DNA from: Termitomyces sp. T153
Taxonomy: Eukaryota; Basidiomycota; Agaricomycetes; Agaricales; Lyophyllaceae
NCBI GenBank assembly: GCA_018296165.2
Contig: JACKQL020000039.1
Location: 1-64,000, forward strand
DNA length: 64,000 nucleotides
Direction of reading: 5' to 3'
The notes below the pieces were generated by a model that saw only the letters and a list, made by a program, of their open reading frames with translations, did not search any database and was not told where the DNA came from. Shown here one piece after another: positions 53,720 to 64,000 of the stretch (the stretch's first letter is position 1; every line of letters starts with the position of its first letter). The translations under genes and the position numbers were made by a program.

Positions 53720-56401
53720 ATGTCTTCATCGAAAAGGAAATCAACCGTTACTCTACACGACTTTTTCAACGCTGGTGGAGGCTCGTCTATAAGTGTCAAA
53801 GCGAAAAGAAAAGCGACTGTCCAATGCAAATCTCTTGTGACACCAAAAGATATAATTGTCATTGACGATTCGGATAGTGAGCCCGAAATGGTTCAAGTCA
53901 TCCCGTCGACAAAGAAATGCCGTCGAAGCAACAGTTCAGGAGAGGTTGAATTCGTAGAGAAATTCGTTGAATCAAACGTCAAATCATGTGTGCCACACAA
54001 CATCACAAGTAGCCGCTATAACGGAAAAACTGAAGATAATGGTCTCAAGCAAAGATCTTTGATTCCCATTGATTTTACAGTCTCTTCTCGGTCCAATAGT
54101 GCGATTTTGAAAAACGAAGAAACTCTGACTTTCGGGACTCCATCTCTCCTGCTTGATCCTGGTTCTAGTGCTACATTTACCGAGGAACCCTCGCCAGACA
54201 TACTGTCGTTTGGCAAGCCAATACTTCTACTTCAGAATGACGGTACTACCTCATTTTCGAATCAGGGGGCGTCCACTTCGCATCCAGTTATTCCCAAAAC
54301 TAAATGTCAAACACCGCAAACTCCAGACGAAAGTTTGTATCCGCCTCCTGTTGTTGGAGATGATTGGGGAACGGGTGACGATGAAATAATTTTTGTGTCC
54401 GTGCCTGACGAAGATGAGGAAGCTGAGGATTCAACTATGATGTCCCCTAATGATGAAGAAGACATAAAATGTCCATCTTGTGATATGTTGTTGAATGATG
54501 GACTATCGCATCTTGTAAGCACTAGAATCATATCTAACCGTCACCGCGATAAACTATCTCAGGAGCTAGCAAGACATGTGAATGACTGTTTGGATTCTCG
54601 AGGAAGTTCTGCAGTCGAGTTCCCGTCCATGGCCAAAAGTGTTGGCAGAACAGAAGTCAAACCCCTTCAGCCGCTTTCGTCTCTCGCTCCGCCAGAGTTT
54701 GAAGGACATTTACCATCAAGGAACAGCAACGAAGATACAAAGCCATCTTCGCCCAAGAGCAATGTCTTCTCAGTTCTCATGTCCTCACACAAGGAAAACG
54801 AAGCCTGGAAAGAGGCAACTGTGGCTGAGAAGCGGGATTTTCGCCCCAACAAGAACGGTGGTCGACGCAAGGCACCCTTTTATAAGGTTATGCAAGGTAT
54901 GCCTATCGCTGTTGACGCTTTTCGCTATGGGACGATCCCAGGCGTCACTGCATACTTTTTGACGTATGTAGCTCAGTCTTATGCTCCTCTTGTGATTCTG
55001 ACGCTTTCTCATTCAGACATGCGCATTCAGACCATTACACGAACCTGGCTTCCAACTGGAAAAGCGGACCCATTTACTGCTCCGAAGGCACAGCAAATCT
55101 CATTGTTCACATGCTTGCAGTCGATAAGAAATGGGTGTATCCTCTCCCGTACGGTGTACCTACAGAAGTTCCAAATACAGGCGGGGTTCATGTTACCCTT
55201 ATCGAAGCAAACCATTGTCCAGGATCATGCCTCTTCTTCTTCGAGGGCCGTCAAACTGTCAATGCCGGGGACAGTGCCTTCGAGTCACCCTTCGTGGGTT
55301 CAAGTAAGATATTTCGGTACCTCCACTGCGGCGATTTTCGCGCGTCCCCTCGTCATGTTCTGCATCCACTTGTCAACGGGAAACGGATAGATCACGTTTA
55401 CCTGGACACGACCTATCTGGACCCGAAGGTGAGTCATTTAATCAACATCAAGGCTCTAGCCACATATATTACTTCGTAGTATACGTTCCCTCCTCAACCT
55501 CTGGTTATTTCCGCTTGTGCAGAGCTTTCTCGTAGGCTCGTTGCAGGTGAACCACTCGGACATACTTCAACTGCGATGGACAAATGGGCAATTTCCAAAA
55601 ACATTGGAAATCAGTCAGAGACTGAAAGATGGCTTATTGTCGTTGGGTATGATCCTAGATTGTTTGTTTTTCAATACTGAATATCTGCATTCCTCAGGAC
55701 ATATTCCATCGGGAAAGAACGCATCGTCAAAGGTTTGCCCTAGTAATTAATCTTCATGATGGCTTTTAGTTGATCTAGCCTGCAGCTATTGCGCACGCTG
55801 TAAATTCCAAGGTGTATTGTGATTCACGCAAAGCAGCTATTCTTCGGTGTCAGGCCGATGCGGAACTTAATGCACTCTTGACGTCAGATCCCTTAGAGGC
55901 AACTGTCCATCTTGTCCCTCTGGGTACTATCACTTCCGACAGATTGAAGGCCTATATAGAGCGCTTTAAGGGTAAATTCAGCAAGGCAGCTGGATTCAGG
56001 CCTACAGGGTGGACGTATGTTTATTCTTCTTATCGCTCCTTATTTAAATTGACGCCCTATTTCCAAGATACACGCCACCCACAGGAACAAATGAATTACC
56101 CACCATTGCCTCCATCGTCTCACACCCTCACCGAGGGTTCAACCACACCAGTCTCCGACCTGCTCGACAATCGACGGCTGCGTTGCAGCTGTTCCCCGTT
56201 CCTTACTCTGAACACTCATCATTCTTTGAGCTCACTTGTTTTGCAATGTCGTTTGACTGGGGAAAGATGATAGCCACTGTGAACGTTGGGAGCGAGAATT
56301 CCCGTGGCAAAATGGCCAAATGGGTTGGGAGATGGGAAGCTGAGCGGAAGAAGAGGGGGAAGGATGAGATTGTTCCATATAGACACATCGACTACTGGTA
56401 G
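53720..56401 (+). CDS. PSO2: Pso2/Snm1 (DCLRE1A-type) interstrand-crosslink repair nuclease
   Basis: Metallo-beta-lactamase/beta-CASP 5' exonuclease for crosslink repair. The N-terminus has TLHDFF, which resembles a PCNA-binding box without its Gln, then a long disordered acidic region. A UBZ4-type finger reads CPSCDMLLNDGLSHL, then ELARHVNDC, if a 48-nt in-frame intron (54515-54562) is removed. Catalytic core: KAPFYKVMQGMPIAVDAFRY; THAHSDHYTNL (HxHxDH, made only by splicing out 54964-55016); IEANHCPGSCLFFFEG; YLHCGDFRASPRHV; YLDTTYLDPK; C-terminal PVPYSEHSSFFEL. Ends RHIDYW. Several further short introns. Length is normal for fungal Pso2. Confidence 0.93.
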
Positions 56402-56600
56402 ATGCGCTCCCTGCTCAATTTGAATTAACAAGTGCAGCAGTCGTCTATGTCAATCCGTTCAAGCTTGAACCTTCAGAATTCTGACTGACATAGCTAGTAA
56501 CACGGTTCTGCATGCTGAATTTTATGGCATAGTTGGACGGCATACAAAGCATGTCATAAAATAGAAAGAGATGAATGAGAAGGCAATGAAAGTAGGTCAT

Positions 56601-57713
56601 CTACTCAGAGGCCTTCTGTTTTCTCCTGACATCCCTCTCTTCGGAAATGGTGAGTTTGGTACCCTTGCCCTTAGGCAAGGATATCCATGGCTTGGTGCCC
56701 TCACCAATGACGAAGATGTTCGTTACACTAGATGTTTGTGAGCCCGCATGCTTCAAACACGAAAAAGTGACATACCGAGTAGCGAACGTCCTCTCGAGGG
56801 AGTCCTTGACATGCACAATATCAAATCCACCAATATGCTTCTCCCGGTGCACAATGACACCCGCCCTTCCCATGTTTCGTCCACCAGTGATCATGACAAT
56901 GTTGCCGGTGTCAAACTTGACGTAGTCAACGATCTTGCCCTGCTCAAGATCGAACTTGACAGTGTCATTAACCTGAATAAGAGGGTCGGGATAACGGATG
57001 GTGCGGCCATCGTGAGTCACGATATGAGGGACACCGCGAGCACCAATGGCGACGCGACGGACCTTGAGGAGCTTGTAGGAAGCCTCCTCAGGGGTGATAC
57101 GGTGGATGGTGAAACGGCCCTTGACGTCGTAAAGGAGACGGAAATGCTCGCCGGACTTCTCGATAGAAATAACATCTAAATATTGTTTGTTAAGAGACTC
57201 TCTTACAATAACTAGCCAGCCAACGAACCCATGAAACCAGCAGGGTAGGTCTCGTCGGTGCGGACCTTTCCGTCGATTTTGATGAGGCGCTGCTTCACAA
57301 TCGAAGTGACCTCGCGCCCGGTCAAAGCATACTTCAGCCTATTGCGGAGGAAAATAGTGAGAGGAAGAGATTCGCGGAGCTTGTGGGGGCCAGGGGAGGG
57401 GCGGGGAGCCTTGCAAATCAACAATTTTCAGTAATTGAAAACAGCCCATTTAGAATTTCACATACGTAGGTTCCGCTCAACTTGTCAAGCATCCATGAGG
57501 AGGGTGCGGCGAGACGCTTCAAGTGCTTTTTGGGTCCTCGAGCCTACACAATTCAATCTATTAGTTCATGCACATGATTTGGAGATGAGTCCTAAGGTTA
57601 TCCAACGGTAAAATGGCCCATCCAGCGAAACTAAAGCGCCGGAACCCAAGTAACCGTACGGAATGGACTCCTGGGAGCTTTCGGAAGGGATCATACCAAC
57701 CATATTGCGGTTA
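56601..57713 (-). CDS. RPS4: 40S ribosomal protein S4 (eS4)
   Basis: Structural protein of the small ribosomal subunit with S4-like, central and KOW-type regions. Seen: [140 protein letters not shown], end RKQKASE. The mature part begins at Ala right after an acceptor, so the ATG stands alone in the first exon, as in many ribosomal protein genes. The ATG at 57713 (followed by GTTGGT) is my best guess, with an intron of about 170 nt; the start is uncertain. Confidence 0.9.
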
Positions 57714-58629
57714 AGGGTGCTTGAAGGATCTTGAGGATGTCGATGGGCCCGTTGACGAGAGACTTTTGCTTCACTACCGGCAACAAGACACGTGAGAATT
57801 TAGTGACTTGTGACTTGTCCCGCTCAGTCACACGCACTTGGGTCACGTCTCTTTCTATGTATCTCTGCATATTTAACGAGTCTGGGAATATGTAGCTTGA
57901 CCATGCTACATACCAAGCAACCCTCAATCTGAGAGGTCAAAGTGGGATGCAGACTACATTTGTCATTTCTCAGACCCGACTAATGATTCTTTGATCCTTG
58001 TCTTGCCTTTCTTTCACATCGCATCAGAAACAGTCTGGACTCAAAGCGAGACTCGATCGCGTTCAAAGGACAGCCCTGAGTCATGTTGGAAGAGTCACTA
58101 AATGCCTACTTTCTGTAGCAGAGACTGCAATGGCTGAAAGAAGGACAGGATCGTCCTTATATACTCAGTCTGTAGCATGAGCTATCAAAGCCAGGTCAGA
58201 TACATGATGTACAAAGTGTGGCGCAGTACTAGAAAATACTATGCCGTAAAAGTAGGACCCGAATAAGTGGTTGACTGTCGTCTAGAGGCTGTTGAACTCT
58301 TCTCGATGTCGCGCGAACCGAAAGGGGGGAGAGCCTATACCAACATCTCAATCGGTCTGAACTAGCGGCAAGATATCGAGGAGTACGATTTTTGCCATAA
58401 TAACTACTTAAAAATAGAACTCGCATATTTTTTATTGATTCATACAACGTCATAGAGGAAACATAGAGCATAGAGGTGTAGAGCAGAAAATCATGGTACA
58501 TATATACATAAAGAGCATAACGAGTTACAACAAAGAGCAAAGACAAAAGGGGCACATATGTAAAGCTGAGAAGCATATAGACATACTGGGGTCATGGAAA
58601 GAATAGGGTTGTTGAAGGTGGAGAAATCG
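57714..58629. other. Intergenic, RPS4 promoter side
   Basis: About 900 bp upstream of RPS4 and downstream of the second RBR gene. No supported ORF. If the RPS4 first exon lies further upstream than I placed it, it is in the left part of this interval. Confidence 0.45.
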
Positions 58630-61052
58630 TTAACGATGAGGAGTATGGGGATAATGTGGATAATATCGAGGGACACCATCAAAAGGGGGCATGAAAAGAA
58701 CGGGCGGGCGGTATTCAAGAGGTTGGCGATAAGGGTGCTGAGGGCCATGAATGTGACGTACGGGGTGTCCGTGAACGGGAGGTAGAGGGATCACCAGACG
58801 TACAGGTATGTGGGGCCGATGAGCACCATAGGGTTCAGGCGATGCGCGGGGGATATCAAGTGGCGCAACGAGTGCGTTTCGAACTCTTTCACGATCATGT
58901 CGCTGAGCAGCCAAAACAGGTAGGTTCATAACTCGATCTAATCCTGCAAGGGGCTGGTCCTGAGCCTCTCTCCAATCACAACGTTCCTTGTGAATGCGCA
59001 CAGCGTGGTTCACTTCTATCCCGTCCGTTGACCTGATGATCTCTTCCCCACAGACGTAACAAAAGTGACTATTTATAGGGAATACCGCCATGTTCAATCA
59101 GTAAGATACAGTATATGCTTCTGTATACGTACGTGTTACAGGCCGGAGTTCTACACTGAGGTATCAAAGTCAACATCAGCTAAGGCGGAACTGCGGAACG
59201 CGTTGTGAATGACTTACAGTCATGTGGTCGCAACCTTCCGTCTTCTCAATGAGAGTATTACAGCCTGTGGCGGGAAAGCATCAACTTTTCAAATCTTAAT
59301 CGTATCTGAGAAGTTCAAACCTGGACAGTTCTTCCATCCTTCACGTTCTGAGAGCATTCGCAGTTCTGAGCTTCCATCGCACGAATGAGACAGGCCACTC
59401 GATTCTATACGCTGTTGACAACGTTTGCACCACTTCTGTCCGCAGCCTGCAGGACACAGGATTTGATCTTCCAAGCGATACACATCACGGTCAATGAATG
59501 CAGATTCTTTGCACCTATCAAAATTCATGATTAACATCCAGACCCTAGATAGAAGCAAAAAACAGCATTCCTGGGACAGGTAACCTCAATACCAACCGCA
59601 GCCTTTTGCAGTCTTTCGAAGATGCGAATATATGTTTGCTCGAGTCCGAGTCGACATACAAGCTCTTCGTCAATTGCTGTTGACCAAGATTAGGAATAAT
59701 GCAAGTGGATGGGCTAGGTACACACTGCTTTTCTTTGCTGAGTCACGAGCTGCAGTACATGTTGGGCAATGGATTGGAAACTTGTTCGATTTCAAATCTG
59801 CTTTGACTGTGCCTTGAACACACTCTTTGCAAAGGACATGTCGACATCCTGGAATCCGAATGATCCTATTTTCGGAGTAGCTATCCATGCAGACGCCGCA
59901 TTCAAAACTTTTAGGCGACTCAACGTCATCCGGTGCATTGTCTTGATTAGGCGCTGACAAACGGGTAGCATTACATACTTGTTCAATGAGACTGTCGGTG
60001 ATCCTATCCAACTGCTCTTGTTCAGCAGAAATGACCTTAGGAAGACTACTTTGTACACTGTCCAGATTGGACCGGTACCTTGGTGCACGCTTAACAGTCG
60101 AAGGTCCAGCTGAATTACTCACATTCGTGGCACTGTCTTGTAAGCTGAGTTCCAATGCCCGCGACAGAGCAGCGAGAAAGGCAATATCCTCCGTCGTCTC
60201 TGGCGGAACGAATAGGGGTGGATTGTTGATTGAACTCGGTCCAGCAAGAGAGGACTGTTGGTTAGGATGAGCCCTTGCATACGGTGGTACCTCTTCTCTG
60301 AGTTGTATTTCGAGAAACCAGGCAACATCAAGCCGGTGCGCATCTTCGATCGGGGTGTTGCAGATGGTACGGGTCATGAATCCCGCGATATGGACTGTCG
60401 AAGTTGACACCACATACTTGGAAGGCCCCGAACCAGTAGCTTGAGGATCGTAAACCAGATACCTGTGCCCGCCTGGAATTCTGACCTTCAGGCAAGTCAC
60501 CATATTGAAACCATTGTCGAAGATAGCGGCTGAAGCCTTAGGTTGATACTCCATATTTCTAAAAAAAAATCAGCACAGGATGTAGCGAAAATGTGGGTTA
60601 CTCGCCGCAGCCATTCTTCGACACTTTGAGATACATGCGAGACAGTTCTGTTGAATTGAGATTCCACCCTTGGTTCAATATGCTCTATGAATCCGGGCCT
60701 CTTAAGGATTTCAAGAGCCAGAAGGTTGTCCTCCGACGGCCAGTGATAACATATCGCCTTCACTTCCTGTAGAAGAGATGGACGTTGAACGTTGAACGAT
60801 AAGAGACAAGGGTTTGAGCAAACTTACCTCGACTATCGTCGGTTTCAACATGTGCGAAATTAAGTCCTCGCCGTTGAAATGATTCTGATACCTTAGCGCC
60901 AAACGAACAAAGTTCATCGCTACCAATCGGGCACCTGACCGGCGAGGTAGAAATCCACCATCGAACTCAAAGAGACCATTGTCATCCAAGTTGTCAAAAT
61001 CACGGTACGGCCCGTCTCGTTGAGGACCAGAATCCCACGAATGTCTGATCAT
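58630..61052 (-). CDS. RBR (RING-IBR-RING2) ubiquitin ligase, complete RING2
   Basis: Start taken at MIRHSWDSGPQRDGPYRDFD; a 5' exon beginning MAYLNDFRPQLRFL upstream is possible. The N-terminal 450 residues have no known fold. Next: RING1 CGVCMDSYSENRIIRIPGCR ... CKECV ... CPTC; IBR VTCPRCKESAF ... CPAGCGQKWCKRCQQ; RING2 CPGCNTLIEKTEGCDHMTC ... CNTHFCYVCGEEII; then a Pro/His/Tyr-rich tail. All zinc ligands and the catalytic-type Cys are present. RBR ligases pass ubiquitin through a RING2 Cys. The intron between CPR and C (59515-59570, 56 nt) begins GA, not GT; no other donor keeps the frame. Paralogue of the gene at 33.8 kb. Confidence 0.85.
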
Positions 61053-61739
61053 CTGGACTCAAAGTATAGGTTATCGTAGAACCGACGAGGCGGGCGAGGA
61101 ACCTGAGCTGGGGTCGAAAGTCGTTTAAATAAGCCATCGGGAGCCTCTGTGAGCGTTTTGCGGAAATAATACAAAGCCAGGCCATTGTACATCATTTAAT
61201 TGTGTACTTAGAACAAGGAGACTATGCAAGTCTGTTTTGTATACCAAGAGTTTATTCCATAGTCAACAATTTGAACGAGAGAAGCTGAACGAGGGCACAA
61301 CAGGACAGAATAAGACCCATTTAGCGAAGGTACTAAGCGACGACTATCAAAGCCTTGTTATAACATTGATGTAAAGAACAACAATTGCAAACCGACAACA
61401 ATAGATATGGAAAACAATTCATTATAATTGTTTTCCAAAGTAATGAGATCTTGTTTTGTGACAATGGTTCAGGAAGGATGGAACCTACCAGTTGATTGCC
61501 AATTGCGCACGACGTCAACTGCTGAGACGGCTTGACTACACAACAACTCAATGATGTAGGTCTCTAGATGATGGTGTGGGAGAGATGAGACGGAAAGATA
61601 CATGGCTAGACAGACAAGCTTAAATACAAGACAGGTATTGAACTCTATAGAGATTATTGCGAAGGAGCCTGTTAGATGTGGGTAGTAAGTGTCAATACTT
61701 GCAAAAGTCATAAAATAAATTATGTGAATTTACACACTC
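61053..61739. other. Intergenic, nothing recognised
   Basis: Upstream of the second RBR gene and downstream of the transporter. Short frames near 61000-61185 could be a 5' exon of the RBR gene; the rest is AT-rich with no signal. Confidence 0.45.
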
Positions 61740-63445
61740 CTAGAAAGCTACCACTGCCGTCTGATAGGTCTGCTTTGACCAGAGGGTATTCGACGGAATT
61801 TGTGCATCCGGCAAGGAGATTGCTTCCGAAGGCGGCGAATCAACCGATGACGGCGGAGACGGGTAAGAAGAGGAGCCTCGCGGGTCATGTATATCGGTAG
61901 GGTGATTCGGAATCGTCGACGTCTTGATTGAGAGGTGTGACGGATGTGAATAAGGATGCGACGGGATCGTGCTCGGATGGAAGAAGGTATGTGATGTCGC
62001 CGACGACACATTCCTCCCCCGCCCATGAGCAGTTCCACCGAGACCCGTGCTGCTCGACTCCGCCGTCGTAAAAACGGGTGGGTAGTCTGTTCCACCCATC
62101 AAGATAGAATCTGTCTTGTTTGTAGGTAACATCATGTCACAAGCGGCTTTCACTCTTCGCATCTTCTTCTCTCCCATCTCCACGTCCGATTTGGCATTGT
62201 TGTACATATAAAGGCCCGTGAAAGTCAGAATAATTCCGAAACCTTGAACAAGGTGCACTCGCTGGTTAAACCAGATGATGGCGATACAGATGACAACTAC
62301 CCGTTTGATGAGTGAGGCAATGGAATAAGTGACGGGAGATGTAGAAGACAGTATGACAAAAGCAATGATGTTCTGGGCAAAGTTGACAGTGCCGTTCATG
62401 AAAATATAATACATGACAGAGTGCGGAGTTTCGTGGCCGCCTGTAGGATGGATGACATGAGACGGGTTGTTCGTGGAGGCGTAAAGAAGAGGTAGATCGT
62501 GATAAAGCCAGAGAGGGATCATGAGGATGAAGGCCATACTGGCGGAATACAGTAGGAGGTTGAGTTTGTCCAATTTATGAGCCGATTGTGTTAGGCCCCC
62601 TCCGTTCGTAGGCATGATCTTCTTGAAGAAGATATTTGAACTGACGAAAACAAGGGCGGATCCAAATGCGCAGAGCAATCCCATTGCGTTCGAAGCCGAC
62701 ATGTCGAATGAACAAGCCAACATCACACCAACCATCAAAGGCAGTAGGGAGGCATAGGTCCTGGTGGAATAGCTGACACCAAAAAGGAGGGCGTATGCTG
62801 CGACAGTGAATAGAGGTGAGAGAGCCTATACACTTGGTCAATGTATAGCAAAAAGCTTGGCTAGTATCTTACCTTAATTGTGTGTACAGTGCTGACCGGG
62901 ATCCGCGAAATGGCTATACTAGAAAACATATGGCCGCCAACCTGAAACATACCCATCGGGAGAGTGTTCTGGATGATGGTCCGGCTCGGTGCTCGAAGTT
63001 TGGAAAAACGTATTAGGGGTGACATGAAAAGAAGGCAATAGACGGCAACGAAGCCGAACTGGACGAATGTAAGGGTGATGGGATAGCGGAATTGGGTAAG
63101 GATGGCCTTTCCGGTGTTAGAAGCCAGTGCAGATGTCGAATACCAGAGAGCACATAGGAGTATGAAGACGACTGGGGACGAAGCTTGGGATGTAGTAGTT
63201 AAGGAAGGCTTTGGCAAAGTTGGATGAGACCGGCTCATCTGTGAGTGCCAAAGGCGACCTATGAGGGCTTTCAAAGAAGCAAAATAGATGGCAGAGGCTG
63301 AAGCAATGGCTTTAGGGGAATATTTGTCGTCCTTTTCATGGAGTGTAGGAACCAGGTGTGTGTCTACGCCCCATCCTGAATGAGCGGTGTTTGGTTGGTA
63401 AACCTGGCGAGCTTCAAACGTCTGAGGAGAGTACTTGTGGGGCAT
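61740..63445 (-). CDS. Triose-phosphate-type transporter (TPT/Sly41-like)
   Basis: Exons 63445-62873 and 62825-61740, intron 47 nt, 552 residues. About eight to ten hydrophobic helices: FILLCALWYSTSALASNTGK, ITLTFVQFGFVAVYCLLFM, then IAISRIPVSTVHTIKALSPL (the conserved TPT segment), GLLCAFGSALVFVSSNIFFK, the second-half segment TSPVTYSIASLIKRVVVICI and GFGIILTFTGLYMYN. Long polar ends: about 90 residues before the first helix, and a Ser/His-rich tail after KSDVEMGEKK. The family exchanges phosphorylated sugars or similar anions across Golgi/ER or plastid-type membranes; yeast Sly41 suppresses loss of Ypt1. Substrate unknown. Confidence 0.88.
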
Positions 63446-64000
63446 AATGAGAGCTCCGATAGAGTACTTGTAAGGATACGATCAACGTAGGAACATCCGA
63501 GGCAGAAGGAAATACGTGTGTGACAGCCGATATGTGACCATCATTTTCAATGGCAGCAAACGAAGTTTTGATCTCGGTGCCATGTCATAGCCGCGAGATT
63601 TGAGTACATTTTTTCGAAAAGACACAGTATAATCAAACTCATTTCTCTTCCTCTATTATGTACTTCTCGCTTCTTTTAGGCACATATTGAATACCAAACA
63701 CTTTAAATTTAATTGAACATTTGCAGACTGAAAGCATGCAAACTTAAGTCTCTGTCAAACTGTCAGCTGGCTTAAGCCCCAGCTCACCCTTTTAAGCCAG
63801 CTGGTCCTCTTCAATGCCACTCAATTCCTTTGATAGTCATATAATTATGTAGTGGTGGTGCATGTTTGAGACACCCAATTTTCAACCACTCACTTAACTT
63901 TTACCAATGACTGAACCCATGTGGAAAGTGTACCAAAAAACATGAGTCTCTTTGGAAGGGCCCATGCTTGGAGGTACTGTATTTTACCACCCCTACCCAA
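63446..64000. other. Transporter promoter, then CpG-free repeat-like DNA
   Basis: The first 200 bp are ordinary promoter-side DNA with CpG. After the CpG at 63668 none occurs to the window end (about 330 bp). The CpG-free part has a GGGTAAA-type end, a strong hairpin, and no ORF. This matches the mark seen in the silenced gypsy relic at the left end. Confidence 0.5.
63764..63803. repeat. 12-bp perfect hairpin
   Basis: CAGCTGGCTTAA at 63764-63775 pairs with TTAAGCCAGCTG at 63792-63803 around a 16-nt loop. It lies inside CpG-free DNA and may belong to a small inverted-repeat or SINE-like element that continues past the window. Confidence 0.7.

Noticed and set aside
53720..56401. MMS19, PSO2 and UFD4 as a DNA-repair gene cluster
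   Set aside because: They are spread over 30 kb among unrelated housekeeping genes with no shared control seen; chance co-location is enough.

Overview
The window is nuclear DNA of a filamentous basidiomycete, most probably an agaric (Agaricomycetes). Genes are packed on both strands and cut by many introns of about 45-60 nt with short pyrimidine tracts. They encode typical fungal housekeeping proteins (Prp40, Mms19, Rpf1, Rds3/PHF5A, Ufd4, Pso2/Snm1, ribosomal protein S4). The left end is transposon DNA of the Ty3/gypsy class. No bacterial-type operons, CRISPR arrays or confident tRNA/rRNA genes were seen.

Layout. Bases 1-6137 are a C-rich LTR element with two LTRs about 1.5% different by eye, a TATA box in each, a polypurine tract before the 3' LTR, and no recognisable gag or pol. 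Its clearest gene runs antisense: a three-exon coiled-coil ORF (3632-4762). The element sits inside an older Ty3/gypsy relic (6138 to about 9460). That relic is on the minus strand, has its reverse transcriptase segment inverted, and contains no CpG dinucleotide for 2.64 kb. From 9988 to 13532 lie two related leucine-rich, F-box-like proteins, one with a membrane anchor and four 40-residue repeats.

From 14.7 kb to the right end is gene-dense host DNA: PRP40, an unknown coiled-coil protein, MMS19, a MidA-type mitochondrial methyltransferase tail-to-tail with an EEF1AKMT4-like methyltransferase, a small membrane protein, RPF1, carnitine acetyltransferase with mitochondrial and peroxisomal signals, an RBR ubiquitin-ligase-like protein, an alcohol-acetyltransferase-like protein head-to-head with a PB1/multi-ZZ protein, RDS3, the HECT ligase UFD4, a tandem pair of class III aminotransferases that look partly homogenised by gene conversion, PSO2, RPS4, a second RBR protein, and a triose-phosphate-type transporter. 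The last 330 bp are again free of CpG and hold a hairpin, so another silenced repeat probably starts there.

The host genes are not one pathway. They cover splicing (Prp40, Rds3), genome maintenance (Mms19, Pso2), ubiquitin signalling (two RBR proteins, Ufd4), ribosome synthesis (Rpf1, S4) and acyl/amino metabolism. The most distinctive observations are the CpG erasure that stops at the nested insertion, the antisense intron-containing gene in a non-autonomous LTR element, the internal inversion in the relic, a group of GC-AG and one GA-AG introns, including a shared intron of the two RBR paralogues, and the converted aminotransferase pair. Exon boundaries were read by eye from splice motifs and reading frame; no alignment or database search was run.
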